This document shows, piece after piece, positions 49,980 to 62,449 of a stretch of 64,000 bases of DNA. The notes beneath the pieces were generated by a model, which was not told the origin of the DNA, searched no databases, and saw only the letters and a list, made by a program, of their open reading frames with translations. Source of the DNA: Synergistaceae bacterium (lineage in GTDB: Bacteria; Synergistota; Synergistia; Synergistales; Aminobacteriaceae). The stretch lies in assembly GCA_018436725.1 (NCBI GenBank), contig JAHDKT010000013.1, positions 124,001-188,000 of the forward strand, in the 5' to 3' direction. The position numbers and the translations under genes were made by a program. How positions within the stretch are numbered: position 1 is the first letter of the stretch; every line of letters starts with the position of its first letter.

Positions 49980-51544
49980 ATTTCCCCCCCCCTTTCCGAA
50001 CCGGCGATCCCGGCGTCGGCCGCTCGATCCGCAGAGGCTTTCGCACACCCGCATGGAGCGATTTTCGCCGTGCCGAGCTTCTTCTCAAGCACCGCCGCGG
50101 TCGAGAGGAGTTCCGGCTCCCCCCACTTCGGAGCGATGAACTGAACCCCTACCGGGAGGGGCTTCTCGCCGGATGTGAAGCCCCCGTTCAGCGAGAGCGC
50201 CGGGAGTCCGGCGAGGTTCACCGGAAGAGTGAAGACGTCGGCCAAATACATCTGGATCGGGTCGTTCACAAGCTCTCCCTTTCGAAATGCGGGAGAAGGA
50301 GCCGTGGGAAGGGCGATGAGATCGCACCCGGCGAATGCGGCGGCGAACTCTTTTTTCATGAGCTGCCGGACTTTCTGGGCGGTCAGGTAGTAGGCGTCGT
50401 AGTATCCCGAGCTGAGAACATACGTTCCCGTGAGAATCCGGCGCTTCACTTCGTTGCCGAAACCGGAACCCCTTGTCTTGAGGTAGAGGTCGATCAGGGA
50501 TTTTTGATCCGAGGAGAGGCCGTACCGGACCCCGTCGAACCGGGCAAGGTTGGAGCTTGCTTCGGCGGGGGCGAGGATGTAGTAGCAGGGCAGGCCGAAT
50601 TCCAGGGAAACGGGAAGGGATATTTCAACGATCTCGGCGCCTTCCTCCCGGCAGAGGGCGAGCGTCTTGTGAAGAACGTCATCCACTTCGGCGGCGACGG
50701 AGTCTTTTCTGTTCCGCAGCTCTTTCACCACGGCGATTCTCTTCCCGGCGAGAGGCGCGCTTTCCCGTCCCGGAGCCTTCCAAGGCGCTAGAGACGCAAA
50801 ATAGTCGGGGCGCTCCCTTCTGCTTGAGGTCGCGTCGCGGGGGTCGGGGCGCGCGATCACGGAGAGCGAAAGTGCGAGATCTTCCACAGTGCGGGCGAAC
50901 GGGCCTATCTGATCGAGCGAGGAAGCGAACGCCACAAGCCCCCATCGGCTCACAAGCCCGTATGTCGGTTTCAAGCCGTAAATGCCGCAGAAGGAGGCCG
51001 GCTGACGGATCGAACCTCCGGTATCGCTCCCGAGGGCCAGCGGCGTGTATCCGGCCGCGACGGAGACGGCGCTGCCGCCGGAGCTTCCCCCCGGAACGCG
51101 CTCCGTATCCCATGGGTTCGAGGCCGGGCCGAAGGCGGAGAACTCCGTTGAACTCCCCATCGCGAATTCATCCATGTTGCCCTTTGCGGCAACAACGGCG
51201 CCGGATGTCTCAAGCAGCTCGGTCACCGTAGCGTCGTACGGAGGAATCCACCCCTCAAGAATCCTGCTCGCGCAGGTCGCGGGCATTCCGCGGACGCACA
51301 TGTTGTCCTTGAGCACAACGGGGACTCCGGCAAGCGGGCCGGGGTCTTCCCCCCTCGCGACGGCCGCGTCGACAGCTGCGGCATGTTTTCGGGCGATCTC
51401 CGGAGCGCGATGCAGGAGGGCGTGCAAAGAGGGTTCGAGGCTTTCCGCTCGCTCATAAAAAGACGTGAGAATCTCCACGGCGGAAAAATCGCGCTTCCGT
51501 ATTCCTCCGACGATCTCGGCTGCCGAGAGCGAAGAGAAGCTCAT
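49976..51544 (-). CDS. gatA: Aspartyl/glutamyl-tRNA amidotransferase subunit A
   Basis: 522-residue amidase-signature subunit that releases ammonia from glutamine. The Ser-cisSer-Lys triad region is visible: Lys in GVPVVLKDNMCVRG near residue 77, GGSSGGSAVSVAAG near 155 and the nucleophile block LGSDTGGSIRQPASFCG near 177. The last 30 residues after KWGEPELL are Ala/Cys-rich and longer than usual. ATG 51544 overlaps the gatC stop. Confidence 0.97.
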   Translation of the reverse strand: MSFSSLSAAEIVGGIRKRDFSAVEILTSFYERAESLEPSLHALLHRAPEIARKHAAAVDAAVARGEDPGPLAGVPVVLKDNMCVRGMPATCASRILEGWIPPYDATVTELLETSGAVVAAKGNMDEFAMGSSTEFSAFGPASNPWDTERVPGGSSGGSAVSVAAGYTPLALGSDTGGSIRQPASFCGIYGLKPTYGLVSRWGLVAFASSLDQIGPFARTVEDLALSLSVIARPDPRDATSSRRERPDYFASLAPWKAPGRESAPLAGKRIAVVKELRNRKDSVAAEVDDVLHKTLALCREEGAEIVEISLPVSLEFGLPCYYILAPAEASSNLARFDGVRYGLSSDQKSLIDLYLKTRGSGFGNEVKRRILTGTYVLSSGYYDAYYLTAQKVRQLMKKEFAAAFAGCDLIALPTAPSPAFRKGELVNDPIQMYLADVFTLPVNLAGLPALSLNGGFTSGEKPLPVGVQFIAPKWGEPELLSTAAVLEKKLGTAKIAPCGCAKASADRAADAGIAGSERGGEI

Positions 51545-51924
51545 GACGAGACCCCCTCTTCACCGCACGGGGAGGAAGAGCCCTCTCCGCCGTGCTGCCC
51601 GAGAATTCTCGGCACGACAAAAAAGGAGTCCTTTCTTCGCGGGGCCGAACCAAGAACGTCCTCCCGCACGCTCGAAACGATCGGAACATCTTCCCGCGCA
51701 GGAGGAATCTCCGTATCCGAGAAGAGGAACGGATCGACGGCGTCGAGGTCGAGCCGTCCTTCTTTTCCAGCTGCGGAGAGCACGTTGAAATGTTCAAGGA
51801 TGGCTCCGAAGTGCTTGACCAGCCCATCCATTTCTTCGTCCTCAACACGGAGCCTGGCGAGATCGGCAACGTGCCGCACCGCCTTCGTATCCAGCGCATA
51901 CGCGCCGGGGTCGCTGGGTGTCAT
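51541..51924 (-). CDS. gatC: Aspartyl/glutamyl-tRNA amidotransferase subunit C
   Basis: 127-residue GatC, the small bridging subunit. The N-terminal part VRHVADLARLRVEDEEMDGLVKHF and the mid-region VDPFLFS-type segment match the family; the final 40 residues are Gly/Ser-rich. ATG 51924 with AGGAGG 10 nt upstream is preferred; an upstream TTG lies too near the site. Before it, 215 nt (51925-52139) separate ligA and hold no gene I can support apart from a short dyad at the ligA end. Confidence 0.9.
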   Translation of the reverse strand: MTPSDPGAYALDTKAVRHVADLARLRVEDEEMDGLVKHFGAILEHFNVLSAAGKEGRLDLDAVDPFLFSDTEIPPAREDVPIVSSVREDVLGSAPRRKDSFFVVPRILGQHGGEGSSSPCGEEGVSS

Positions 51925-52139
51925 TGCGTTCAAACCTCCTGATTAGCAGACGGCGAACAGTGGTACGGACGGTCTTTCCAAGCGGCTTCAGGAAACTCGC
52001 GCCGTGAAACACACGCGGAGGAACACTTTCGCTCTCTTTGTTTCCCGAAGCGAACACTCGGGAACGCTTCACATACCATTCCGCCGGTCTTCCCGATTTC
52101 CTTCCAATCCGCATGAAATGGAGCATGCGGCAAAAAAGG

Positions 52140-55771
<3,632 letters not shown>

Positions 55772-55788
<17 letters not shown>

Positions 55789-56884
55789 TATGTTCCTCTC
55801 TCCTTTCAAAATAAACCTCACACGTTTCAAGTATTCCCCGGAGTTCCTTCCAGGAGAGGATGTGCGCAGCGGCGCGCCGCAGTTCGCCAATTCCGGGAAG
55901 CCCTTTGAACATGCCCGACAGAAGCCGCTTCACCATGAGAACGGCGATCCTGGGCCCCGATCCGGCGCAGACGTTTTCGCCGAAATCCAGAAGAAGGGAA
56001 AGTTGGAAATCCGGGGAGGGATTTCTGTATTTATTATGCACTTCATAGCCGAGAAACGCCAGCGTTCGCGGGAAAAGAAACGGATCCGCAATCGCTCCCC
56101 GTGCAAACATCACTGCGGCGCACCCTCCGTTGAGGTATTCCGCGGCCCGTTCGGGGGAGAAAACATCTCCGCTGGCACAAACTTTTCCCGGAAAAAGCGT
56201 TGCAAGACGCGGAAGCAAAGAAACGTCGGCTTCTCCGGTATAGCGTTGCGCGGGCGTTCTTCCGTGAACGGTCACCGTCGCGGCGCCCGCTTCCAGAAGC
56301 CCTTCGCAGAACGCCTCCGTCGTCAGCGGCAACGTCGGGGGGCACTTGCGTATCTTCGGCCAGACAGGAAGCCCGAGGGCAACAAGCCGCCTCACCATGT
56401 CGAAGGCCACCTCGGGACGCTCCAGCAATTTCGAACCGGCGCCCTTCTTCAGTACTTTGGGCATCGGACAGGCCATATTTATGCCCAGAGCGACGATTTT
56501 ACTCTGAACCCCGAGTGCACACTCAGCCCCCCTGGCCATGATTTCCGCATCTCCTGCAAAAAGCTGGGCTATTACGGGCGATTCTCCCTCCAGGACGGCA
56601 AGCATTCGCTCAGTCTTCGATCCGGGGGAGACGATCTCATACCCCTCGTCTCCGGTGTTGTTCCGCCTCCGAGACTGTCTTTCCGATACGAGCAGCCCGG
56701 CGCAGCTTATCATCTCCGTATGCACCGCCCCGGCGCCGAGTTTTGAGTAGAGAAGCCGAAGGGCGGGTATGGTCACTCCGGCCAAGGGAGCGAGAAGCAG
56801 CGGGTTCGCAAGCCGAAGCCCCCCTATCTCAACCGGATGTGCAGCGACAGAGGGCGGAGGAACAGGCAATTCGTCAAGGGTCAC
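55772..56884 (-). CDS. dus: tRNA-dihydrouridine synthase
   Basis: 370-residue FMN enzyme that reduces uridine to dihydrouridine in tRNA D-loops. The TIM barrel starts LANPLLLAPLAGVTIPALRLL; the catalytic Cys lies in INMACPMPKVLKKGAGSKLLE near residue 137; later WPKIRKCPP, VTVHGRTPAQRYTG and ASGDVFSPE segments are typical. The GTG start overlaps the coaX stop (GTGA). The DusB-like form is most likely; the exact position specificity cannot be told. Confidence 0.92.
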
Positions 56885-57648
56885 CTGGCGCGATTCCTTT
56901 CGTAGATCAGGCGCAGCCCCTCAAGCGTCAGCCACGGATCGACATGTGTGATCGTCTCCGAGAGCGACGCGACGACCGAAGCATGTCCGCCGGTGGCAGC
57001 CACGGGCGTCTTCGTTCCCAATTCGCTCCATGTCCTCCGTACGAGAGAGTCGACCAGTCCGGCGTTGCCGAACAGGATACCGGCCTGTATGGAGCCTATG
57101 GTGTTATTTCCGATGACGCTCTTCGGAGGTTCAAGGGAGACCTGCGGCAGTTTCGCCGTCCTGCCGAAGAGCGCTTCCATCCCTGTAACAAGCCCAGGAG
57201 AAATGGTGCCGCCAAGATATGCGCCTTCTTTATTGAGAATATCAAGCGTGATAGCCGTTCCGAAATCGACGACAATGAGCGGGGCGCCGAAACGGGCCTT
57301 CCCTGCGACGGAATTCACCAACCGGTCGGCTCCCACCTCGTGCTTCGGAGAATAGGCGATCTCCATCCCAAGGTCGAGGCTTGCGGTGACTTTTACGGGA
57401 ACGACGCCAAGATACTCCTCCAACCCCTCGGAGAGCGCGGTATCGAGAGAGGGGACCACGCTCGAATAGATGGCGCCTTCGAGCGCCTTCAGCGAAATTC
57501 CGGAGATGGAAAGCAGGTTGAGAAGATAAATACCCAACTCATCCGAAGTATGACGTTCGGACATAAGACGCCAGTGTTTTTTCAGAGTATCGCCTTCATA
57601 GATTCCTATGACCGTCGTGGTGTTCCCCACGTCGAGAACAAGCAACAT
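56881..57648 (-). CDS. coaX: Type III pantothenate kinase
   Basis: 255-residue CoaX, first step of coenzyme A synthesis, ATP plus pantothenate to 4'-phosphopantothenate. It begins MLLVLDVGNTTTVIGIYEGD, has GADRLVNSVAGKARFGAPLIVVDFGTAITLDI near residue 105 and GTISPGLVTGMEALFGRTAKLP near 155. Length fits. Upstream 128 nt to the comEC stop contain no gene. Confidence 0.95.
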   Translation of the reverse strand: MLLVLDVGNTTTVIGIYEGDTLKKHWRLMSERHTSDELGIYLLNLLSISGISLKALEGAIYSSVVPSLDTALSEGLEEYLGVVPVKVTASLDLGMEIAYSPKHEVGADRLVNSVAGKARFGAPLIVVDFGTAITLDILNKEGAYLGGTISPGLVTGMEALFGRTAKLPQVSLEPPKSVIGNNTIGSIQAGILFGNAGLVDSLVRRTWSELGTKTPVAATGGHASVVASLSETITHVDPWLTLEGLRLIYERNRAR

Positions 57649-57776
57649 GATATCTTCCTCCTTGAACGGAAGGCTTTAAACATCAGAGTATTATACCACC
57701 GGAAATATCTTCAAGGAACACTCAGAAGGCGGGCTCTCGGAAGGCTGGAAAACAGAGGCAAGCGGCAACGCGCCCT

Positions 57777-59288
57777 TTAAAGAAAAAACACAGCCGCAAG
57801 CAGGAGGATACCGGCGCCCGCTATTGTCCGCCCTCTCAGGGGAAAGAGTCCTCCTGTCACTGTCAAGAGAAAAAGACCGCCCCCAAGCGTTGCAAGCAGC
57901 GGAGACCATGAGAGCGTCCAGGGAAAGAAAGATGCCGCGCTGTCTGCAACCCACTCCCAGAGAGAAAAAAGTCCCTCGGCTGTCCCCGCGAAAATCTCAC
58001 CTGAAGGCACTGAAAGCAAAAGAGGAAGCGAAAGAAAAAGTGCAATCGGATAGAGCAGTGAAAAGAGAGGGAGCGCGACAAGATTAAGCGCTATTCCGGC
58101 GACGGGAACCTCTCCGAATGTGGCCGTCACCTGAGGGAACGCGGCAAACCAAATGAAGAGACTGGAAAGCGGAAGCATCCACAATGAGAGGCGGCGCTCC
58201 CCGAGGCCCGCAAGAAGAAGCGCGGCCATCACGGAGAGACGCCAGCCGATATCGAAAAACCAGGCAGGACGCCAGAGAAGCAGAAGCAGCGCAGCAAGGG
58301 AGACTGAATTCAAAGGAGTACCCTTTCGTCCGAGAACAGTGCCAAGAAGGAGCGCCTGAATCATCAGTGCAGCGCGGAGAGCGCCCGGGGCCCCTCCGGC
58401 GAGAAGAACGTACCCCCAGAGGAAGAGGCTAGAAAGAACGGCGGCCAATCGGCGCGAGCAGACGAGCCGTAGAGACGGAAAGGAAAGAAAACGCCACACC
58501 GCGAACGCCACAAGGCCGACATGAAAACCTGAAACCGCCAGAAGATGCGACGTCCCCCAGCGTCTATGCGCTTCCGTCAGGTCAGGATCGCGCACGCCCA
58601 GAACCGCCGCAAGCAAGTACCCCCGCGTCCGATACGGCAGCGTAAGAAGAATCCGTTTTCTGAGCGCCGTTCTCCAGCGGGCGAGCGACCATCCGCCGGT
58701 CTTCCGTGTAATCGATTCGGGGACGACCTCGATCGAGACGCCCCTCGCCTCCCAGTAGAGATCTTCCCTGAAAGACGAACCGGGACGCGGTGCGATCGCT
58801 TTCGTTCTGCCTGTGAAGAAGAGTGCGTCCCCTTCAAGAATATACCGGTTCGGAGAGAGCCTCATCAGGTACGTTCCAGAGGAAGCGTCCACAAGCACAA
58901 TCCGCCTGCTCCCCCAGGACCGTTCCAAAACAACTGTTCCTTCGTCCTGAAGAACGCCTGCCTTTATGGTTGCGGCGCTCACAAGACGATAGCCGCAAGA
59001 CAACGCACAAGCGAACGCGAGAAGCGACAGAAAAGCACCATAGGAGAAGAAACGGGGCGGACGGTATTCCGAGAGAATGAGAAGGAGTCCCCACACCGTC
59101 AGCGGCGCAAGAACTGAAGAGACAGGAGCGGGGATCCCCCGCGAAACAGCCATAATCGATACAGAGAGACCGGCGAGAATGAAGAGCAGCGGCGCCCTGG
59201 CCGCTCCCTCACGAGGGACAAACGGAACCGGGCCGCGATTCCTTTCGACGCTGGGAAGCCGTTCCAGAGGATATTGTTCCCGGCTCAT
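57777..59288 (-). CDS. comEC: ComEC/Rec2-type DNA uptake channel protein lacking the C-terminal hydrolase domain
   Basis: 503-residue membrane protein. After three N-terminal helices comes a soluble OB-like (DUF4131-type) region at about residues 100-190, then the competence domain with WGTSHLLAVSGFHVGLVAFAVW near 240 and GAPGALRAALMIQALLLG, plus many further helices. Full-length ComEC has an added metallo-beta-lactamase-like C-terminus; this one stops at residue 503 without it, and no neighbouring gene supplies it. It imports single-stranded DNA in transformable bacteria. The ATG overlaps the comEA stop by four bases. Confidence 0.88.
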   Translation of the reverse strand: MSREQYPLERLPSVERNRGPVPFVPREGAARAPLLFILAGLSVSIMAVSRGIPAPVSSVLAPLTVWGLLLILSEYRPPRFFSYGAFLSLLAFACALSCGYRLVSAATIKAGVLQDEGTVVLERSWGSRRIVLVDASSGTYLMRLSPNRYILEGDALFFTGRTKAIAPRPGSSFREDLYWEARGVSIEVVPESITRKTGGWSLARWRTALRKRILLTLPYRTRGYLLAAVLGVRDPDLTEAHRRWGTSHLLAVSGFHVGLVAFAVWRFLSFPSLRLVCSRRLAAVLSSLFLWGYVLLAGGAPGALRAALMIQALLLGTVLGRKGTPLNSVSLAALLLLLWRPAWFFDIGWRLSVMAALLLAGLGERRLSLWMLPLSSLFIWFAAFPQVTATFGEVPVAGIALNLVALPLFSLLYPIALFLSLPLLLSVPSGEIFAGTAEGLFSLWEWVADSAASFFPWTLSWSPLLATLGGGLFLLTVTGGLFPLRGRTIAGAGILLLAAVFFL

Positions 59289-60025
59289 TGGATGGCGATA
59301 AACCCCCTCATCGCTTCAAGCTTCTTCGCCCCGATCCCCTTGACCTTCAGCAGATCTTCCACGCACGAAAATCGCCCCAGAGTCTCCCTGCATTCCATAA
59401 TAGAACGGGCGATAGCCGGCCCTACCCCGGGAAGGCTTTCAAGCTCGGCTGCAGTGGCCATATTCACGTTCACCCGCCCTCCTGCGGCAGGTTGCGGGGC
59501 GCTTCGAAGCACCGCCGGCTGGGACGCGCGCGGGAACACAACGGCGGATGACGACTTTCCCGGCGAGGGAGCGGCATAATCGCCCGGTTTTCTCTCCAAG
59601 ACCGGCGCCGGAGGAAGAAGTGCGGGAACGTGAATATGCATACCGTCATCGAGAGGAGCAGCCAAGTTCACCTGCACAGGATCGGCTCTCTGCGTCAATC
59701 CCCCGGCAGCTTCGACAAGTTGGAACACCCTGCTCTCAGGGGGAAGGTGGTAGACTCCGGGCGACAGCACTTCGCCGGTAACATAGAGGACCCACGCCTT
59801 TTGAGCGGCGGGGGGTTCCTTGAGAACGGCAGGCGCCGATTCTGTTACCGCTGGAACCTGAGAAAGCGAGAGCGCAGGACCGGCTTTCATCCCCGAAGGA
59901 GTATTCACGAATTTGCCGGAGAAGTGATACACCAGGAATCCCGCGAGAAGAAAACAGCCGATACCAAGGGCAAAAAAAGCGAAACTCGCAAGGCGATCCC
60001 GCTTCAGCCTCCCGTTATTCTCCAT
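59285..60025 (-). CDS. comEA: ComEA-like DNA receptor (SLBB + helix-hairpin-helix)
   Basis: 246-residue membrane-anchored protein. One N-terminal membrane helix (residues about 14-36) precedes a Pro/Ala-rich linker, an SLBB/SLBP-like domain (LYVTGEVLSPGVYHLPPESRVFQLVEAAGGL near 80-110) and two C-terminal helix-hairpin-helix motifs (VNVNMATAAELESLPGVGPAIARSI and FSCVEDLLKVKGIGAKKLEAM). This is the ComEA architecture that binds DNA in the periplasm and hands it to ComEC. A second Pro/Ala-rich linker separates SLBB from HhH. Its stop overlaps comEC, so the two are coupled. Confidence 0.92.
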   Translation of the reverse strand: MENNGRLKRDRLASFAFFALGIGCFLLAGFLVYHFSGKFVNTPSGMKAGPALSLSQVPAVTESAPAVLKEPPAAQKAWVLYVTGEVLSPGVYHLPPESRVFQLVEAAGGLTQRADPVQVNLAAPLDDGMHIHVPALLPPAPVLERKPGDYAAPSPGKSSSAVVFPRASQPAVLRSAPQPAAGGRVNVNMATAAELESLPGVGPAIARSIMECRETLGRFSCVEDLLKVKGIGAKKLEAMRGFIAIQ

Positions 60026-60044
60026 GGTTTCACTGCATCCTCCT

Positions 60045-61400
60045 TTAGTTTTCGACGTGCAGTACGCGCCCGTTCAAGCACCAGTTCTCTCCGCATGTTA
60101 TCTCCACTGAGACAAAACGCCCGAGGAGTTCCTCCCCGCCCTCCACAAGGACGACCTTGTCCGACGGCGTTCTGCCCTGAAGGATTCCTTCCCCCCTCGG
60201 AGCGACGTCGTCAAGCAGCACGCTGAAGCGGCTGCCGACAAGCGATTCGTTGATCTCCCGCGCTATGAGCGACTGAATCCTGTTGATTTCGTTGAGACGC
60301 GCCATCTTGACTTCACGGGGTATCTGGTCCTCTCTGGCGGCTGCCGAGGTACCCTCCCTTGGGGAATAGGCGGCCGAGTGGACCAGGTCAAAACGGAATT
60401 CCCTCAGAGCATTCACCGAGCATTGGAAGTCATCATCAGTTTCCCCCGGATGACCGACGATGAGATCGGTAGTCAACCCCGCGCCGGGAAGATGGTTTCG
60501 TATTAACGATACTGCCGCACGGTACTGCTCCAGGGTGTACCCCCGGTTCATCATTTTTAAAATCCGGTCGCTCCCCGACTGAATAGGGAGATTAATCGAA
60601 GGACAGAGAATATCCGTATGTTCCGCCATGGCTTCGACGATATCCGGGGTGAAATCCCGCGGATGCGACGTGACGAAGCGGAGAAGACGCACGCCTGTGG
60701 AGGCTGCTGCATCTCGAAGCAGGGATGAGAATCTGTAACCGTCGGAGAAATCGCTCCCGTAGCTGTTGACGTTTTGTCCAAGGAGGGTGATTTCAAGGAC
60801 GCCGTCGGCTACAAGCGTCCGCATCTCCTCCAGAATATCCTCAGCAGGACGGGAGACAAAGCGCCCCCGGACATACGGAACAATACAGTATGAACAAAAA
60901 TTGTCGCAGCCGTGAGCGATGGTGACGAATGCTTTCCAGCGGTTCACACGTTCCGTAGGAGCGCCCGGAAGATCAAGAAAAGCTCTTGGATCGTCGTCCA
61001 GAAAAAAAACCGTCTCCTCGTTTCCGATGGTCCTTCCCGCGTCCCTTTCGTTGAAAAACTGTTCCAAAGCATCGGGAACCGCGCCGATGTGCCGGGGACC
61101 CGACACGAAACGAACCCACGGGAAACGGGCGGCCATCCTGCGCCCAACGCTCTGCGCAACACAGCCCGTCACTGCGACGATCGGCTTTCGTTCATTCTTC
61201 CAACGGACGGCGAAACGGCCGAGGTCGCTCCATACTTTCTGTTCCGCCTTGTCCCGAATGCTGCACCCGTTAAGGATCACGAGATCAGCTTCGTCCTCGG
61301 GGCTTTCTCTCCACCCGCGAGCAACAAGAGCGGTTCGTATCTTGTCGCCGTCGTAGACGTTCATCTGACATCCATAAATCTTCAGTGCAAAGCGGTGCAA
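60045..61400 (-). CDS. miaB: tRNA-2-methylthio-N6-dimethylallyladenosine synthase
   Basis: 451-residue radical-SAM methylthiotransferase that modifies A37 in tRNAs reading U-starting codons. The UPF0004 domain has cysteines in KIYGCQMN, NGCSIRD and VAVTGCVAQ; the radical SAM motif is CDNFCSYCIVPYVRGR near residue 165; the TRAM domain forms the last 65 residues (INESLVGSRFSVLLDDVAPRGEG). TTG is the start codon at 61400, with GGAGGAG about 8 nt upstream. It precedes comEA by 19 nt on the same strand. Confidence 0.95.
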   Translation of the reverse strand: MHRFALKIYGCQMNVYDGDKIRTALVARGWRESPEDEADLVILNGCSIRDKAEQKVWSDLGRFAVRWKNERKPIVAVTGCVAQSVGRRMAARFPWVRFVSGPRHIGAVPDALEQFFNERDAGRTIGNEETVFFLDDDPRAFLDLPGAPTERVNRWKAFVTIAHGCDNFCSYCIVPYVRGRFVSRPAEDILEEMRTLVADGVLEITLLGQNVNSYGSDFSDGYRFSSLLRDAAASTGVRLLRFVTSHPRDFTPDIVEAMAEHTDILCPSINLPIQSGSDRILKMMNRGYTLEQYRAAVSLIRNHLPGAGLTTDLIVGHPGETDDDFQCSVNALREFRFDLVHSAAYSPREGTSAAAREDQIPREVKMARLNEINRIQSLIAREINESLVGSRFSVLLDDVAPRGEGILQGRTPSDKVVLVEGGEELLGRFVSVEITCGENWCLNGRVLHVEN

Positions 61401-61620
61401 AGAAAAAACTCCTCCCGATGCGAAAATAGAGGTAAAAACAACAGAAATAGTATTATATACCCTTCAAAGGGAATTTTGGTACGTCAAAAACTCAATCCGT
61501 ACGTTCACGCATCCTCTTTTTCACCAAGGAAGAAGAACGGAAGAAACGCGCAAGGAAAAACCGTTTCGATAGAGTACAATGGTACCCGGGTTTTGAACAG
61601 AGAATCAAGGAGGTTGCGAT

Positions 61621-62085
61621 ATGCGAAGAAACAGTTGCTGTAGTGTGCTGATACTGTTTGTACTCCTCTGCGGAGGGCCGGCCCTCGCCGCCGTTTCACT
61701 TCCGGATATCCCGGGGTATACGGCGGAAGCGATGCGCAGTACGCCTCTTTCGGCTCCATCCGGAGATTTCGGAGTGTGGCTCTCCCGAACCTACCGGTCT
61801 GAGGGGCGGAGGCTCCTTGTAGCGACGCTGATGTCTGGTCCCGGAGCGGGTCCTCTTGTGACCGGAGAAGAGGGAACAAAAACGGACGACCGCCCTCTGG
61901 GCTTCGGAGCGACGTACGAAGTTTTTACCCTTGACGGGAAACCGGCAGTATATGAAACAATCCCTTCAGTCGGCGTCTCTCTTGCCGTTGCTGTGGACGC
62001 AAACAGCACGCTCACGCTGGAGTCTTCCTCCCTGGGCAGGGAAGCGTTGGAAGAAGCTGCGCTGTGTATGATGCGCGCCATGTAA
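61621..62085 (+). CDS. Small secreted protein of unknown function
   Basis: 154 residues. A signal peptide of about 23 residues (hydrophobic core VLILFVLLCGGPALA) precedes a compact domain with no motif I recognise, having a WLSRTYRSEGRRLLVATLMSG strand-like region and an acidic middle. AAGGAGG stands 7 nt before ATG 61621. The upstream 220 nt (61401-61620) hold divergent promoters with miaB, of which I can point only to a weak TACAAT at 61576-61581 on the plus strand and TATAAT at 61456-61451 on the minus strand. Confidence 0.65.
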   Translation: MRRNSCCSVLILFVLLCGGPALAAVSLPDIPGYTAEAMRSTPLSAPSGDFGVWLSRTYRSEGRRLLVATLMSGPGAGPLVTGEEGTKTDDRPLGFGATYEVFTLDGKPAVYETIPSVGVSLAVAVDANSTLTLESSSLGREALEEAALCMMRAM

Positions 62086-62106
62086 TCAGCTGTTTTTCAC
62101 AATAAA

Positions 62107-62136
62107 GAAGGGCTCCCGTAAAGGAGCCCTTTTTCT
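62107..62136. terminator. Bidirectional rho-independent terminator
   Basis: AAGGGCTCC (62108-62116) pairs with GGAGCCCTT (62123-62131) around a 6-nt loop with T-run after on the plus strand; on the minus strand TTCTTT follows the stem. It separates the secreted-protein gene from rubredoxin. Confidence 0.85.
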
Positions 62137-62159
62137 GCTTCGTGATCACACACGCAAGA

Positions 62160-62321
62160 CTACTCTTCAGGCTCGAACATATCCTTCCCCACAGCGCAGA
62201 CAGGGCAGACCCAATCTTCGGGGATATCTTCAAAGGCCGTCCCCGGAGCAATTCCGGAATCGGGATCGCCCTCGGCGGGATCGTAAACGTAACCGCATAC
62301 GGTGCACACGTACTTCTTCAT
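62160..62321 (-). CDS. Rubredoxin
   Basis: 53-residue rubredoxin, a small one-iron electron carrier used by anaerobes in oxygen and peroxide reduction. Both halves of the Fe site are present: [12 protein letters not shown] near residues 4-16 and [10 protein letters not shown] near 38-47, two CxxC pairs. ATG 62321 has GGGGGA 6 nt upstream. The gene is too short to stand out by length but the motif is unmistakable. The 128 nt up to the M24 peptidase stop hold no further gene. Confidence 0.96.
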   Translation of the reverse strand: MKKYVCTVCGYVYDPAEGDPDSGIAPGTAFEDIPEDWVCPVCAVGKDMFEPEE

Positions 62322-62449
62322 GATATTTCCCCCTTCATCAATTCGGAATCAGATACAACTTCATTATATCGGGCGCAGAGAAAAAGGCAACTGCCTGTTG
62401 CCGAAATCCCTGTTCCTTCTGTTGACAATCCCCTGACGCTCCAGTGGAA

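Noticed and set aside
57649..57776. Possible missing C-terminal ComEC domain after a frameshift.
   Set aside because: The 128 nt downstream do not encode metallo-beta-lactamase-like motifs in any frame and coaX follows directly.
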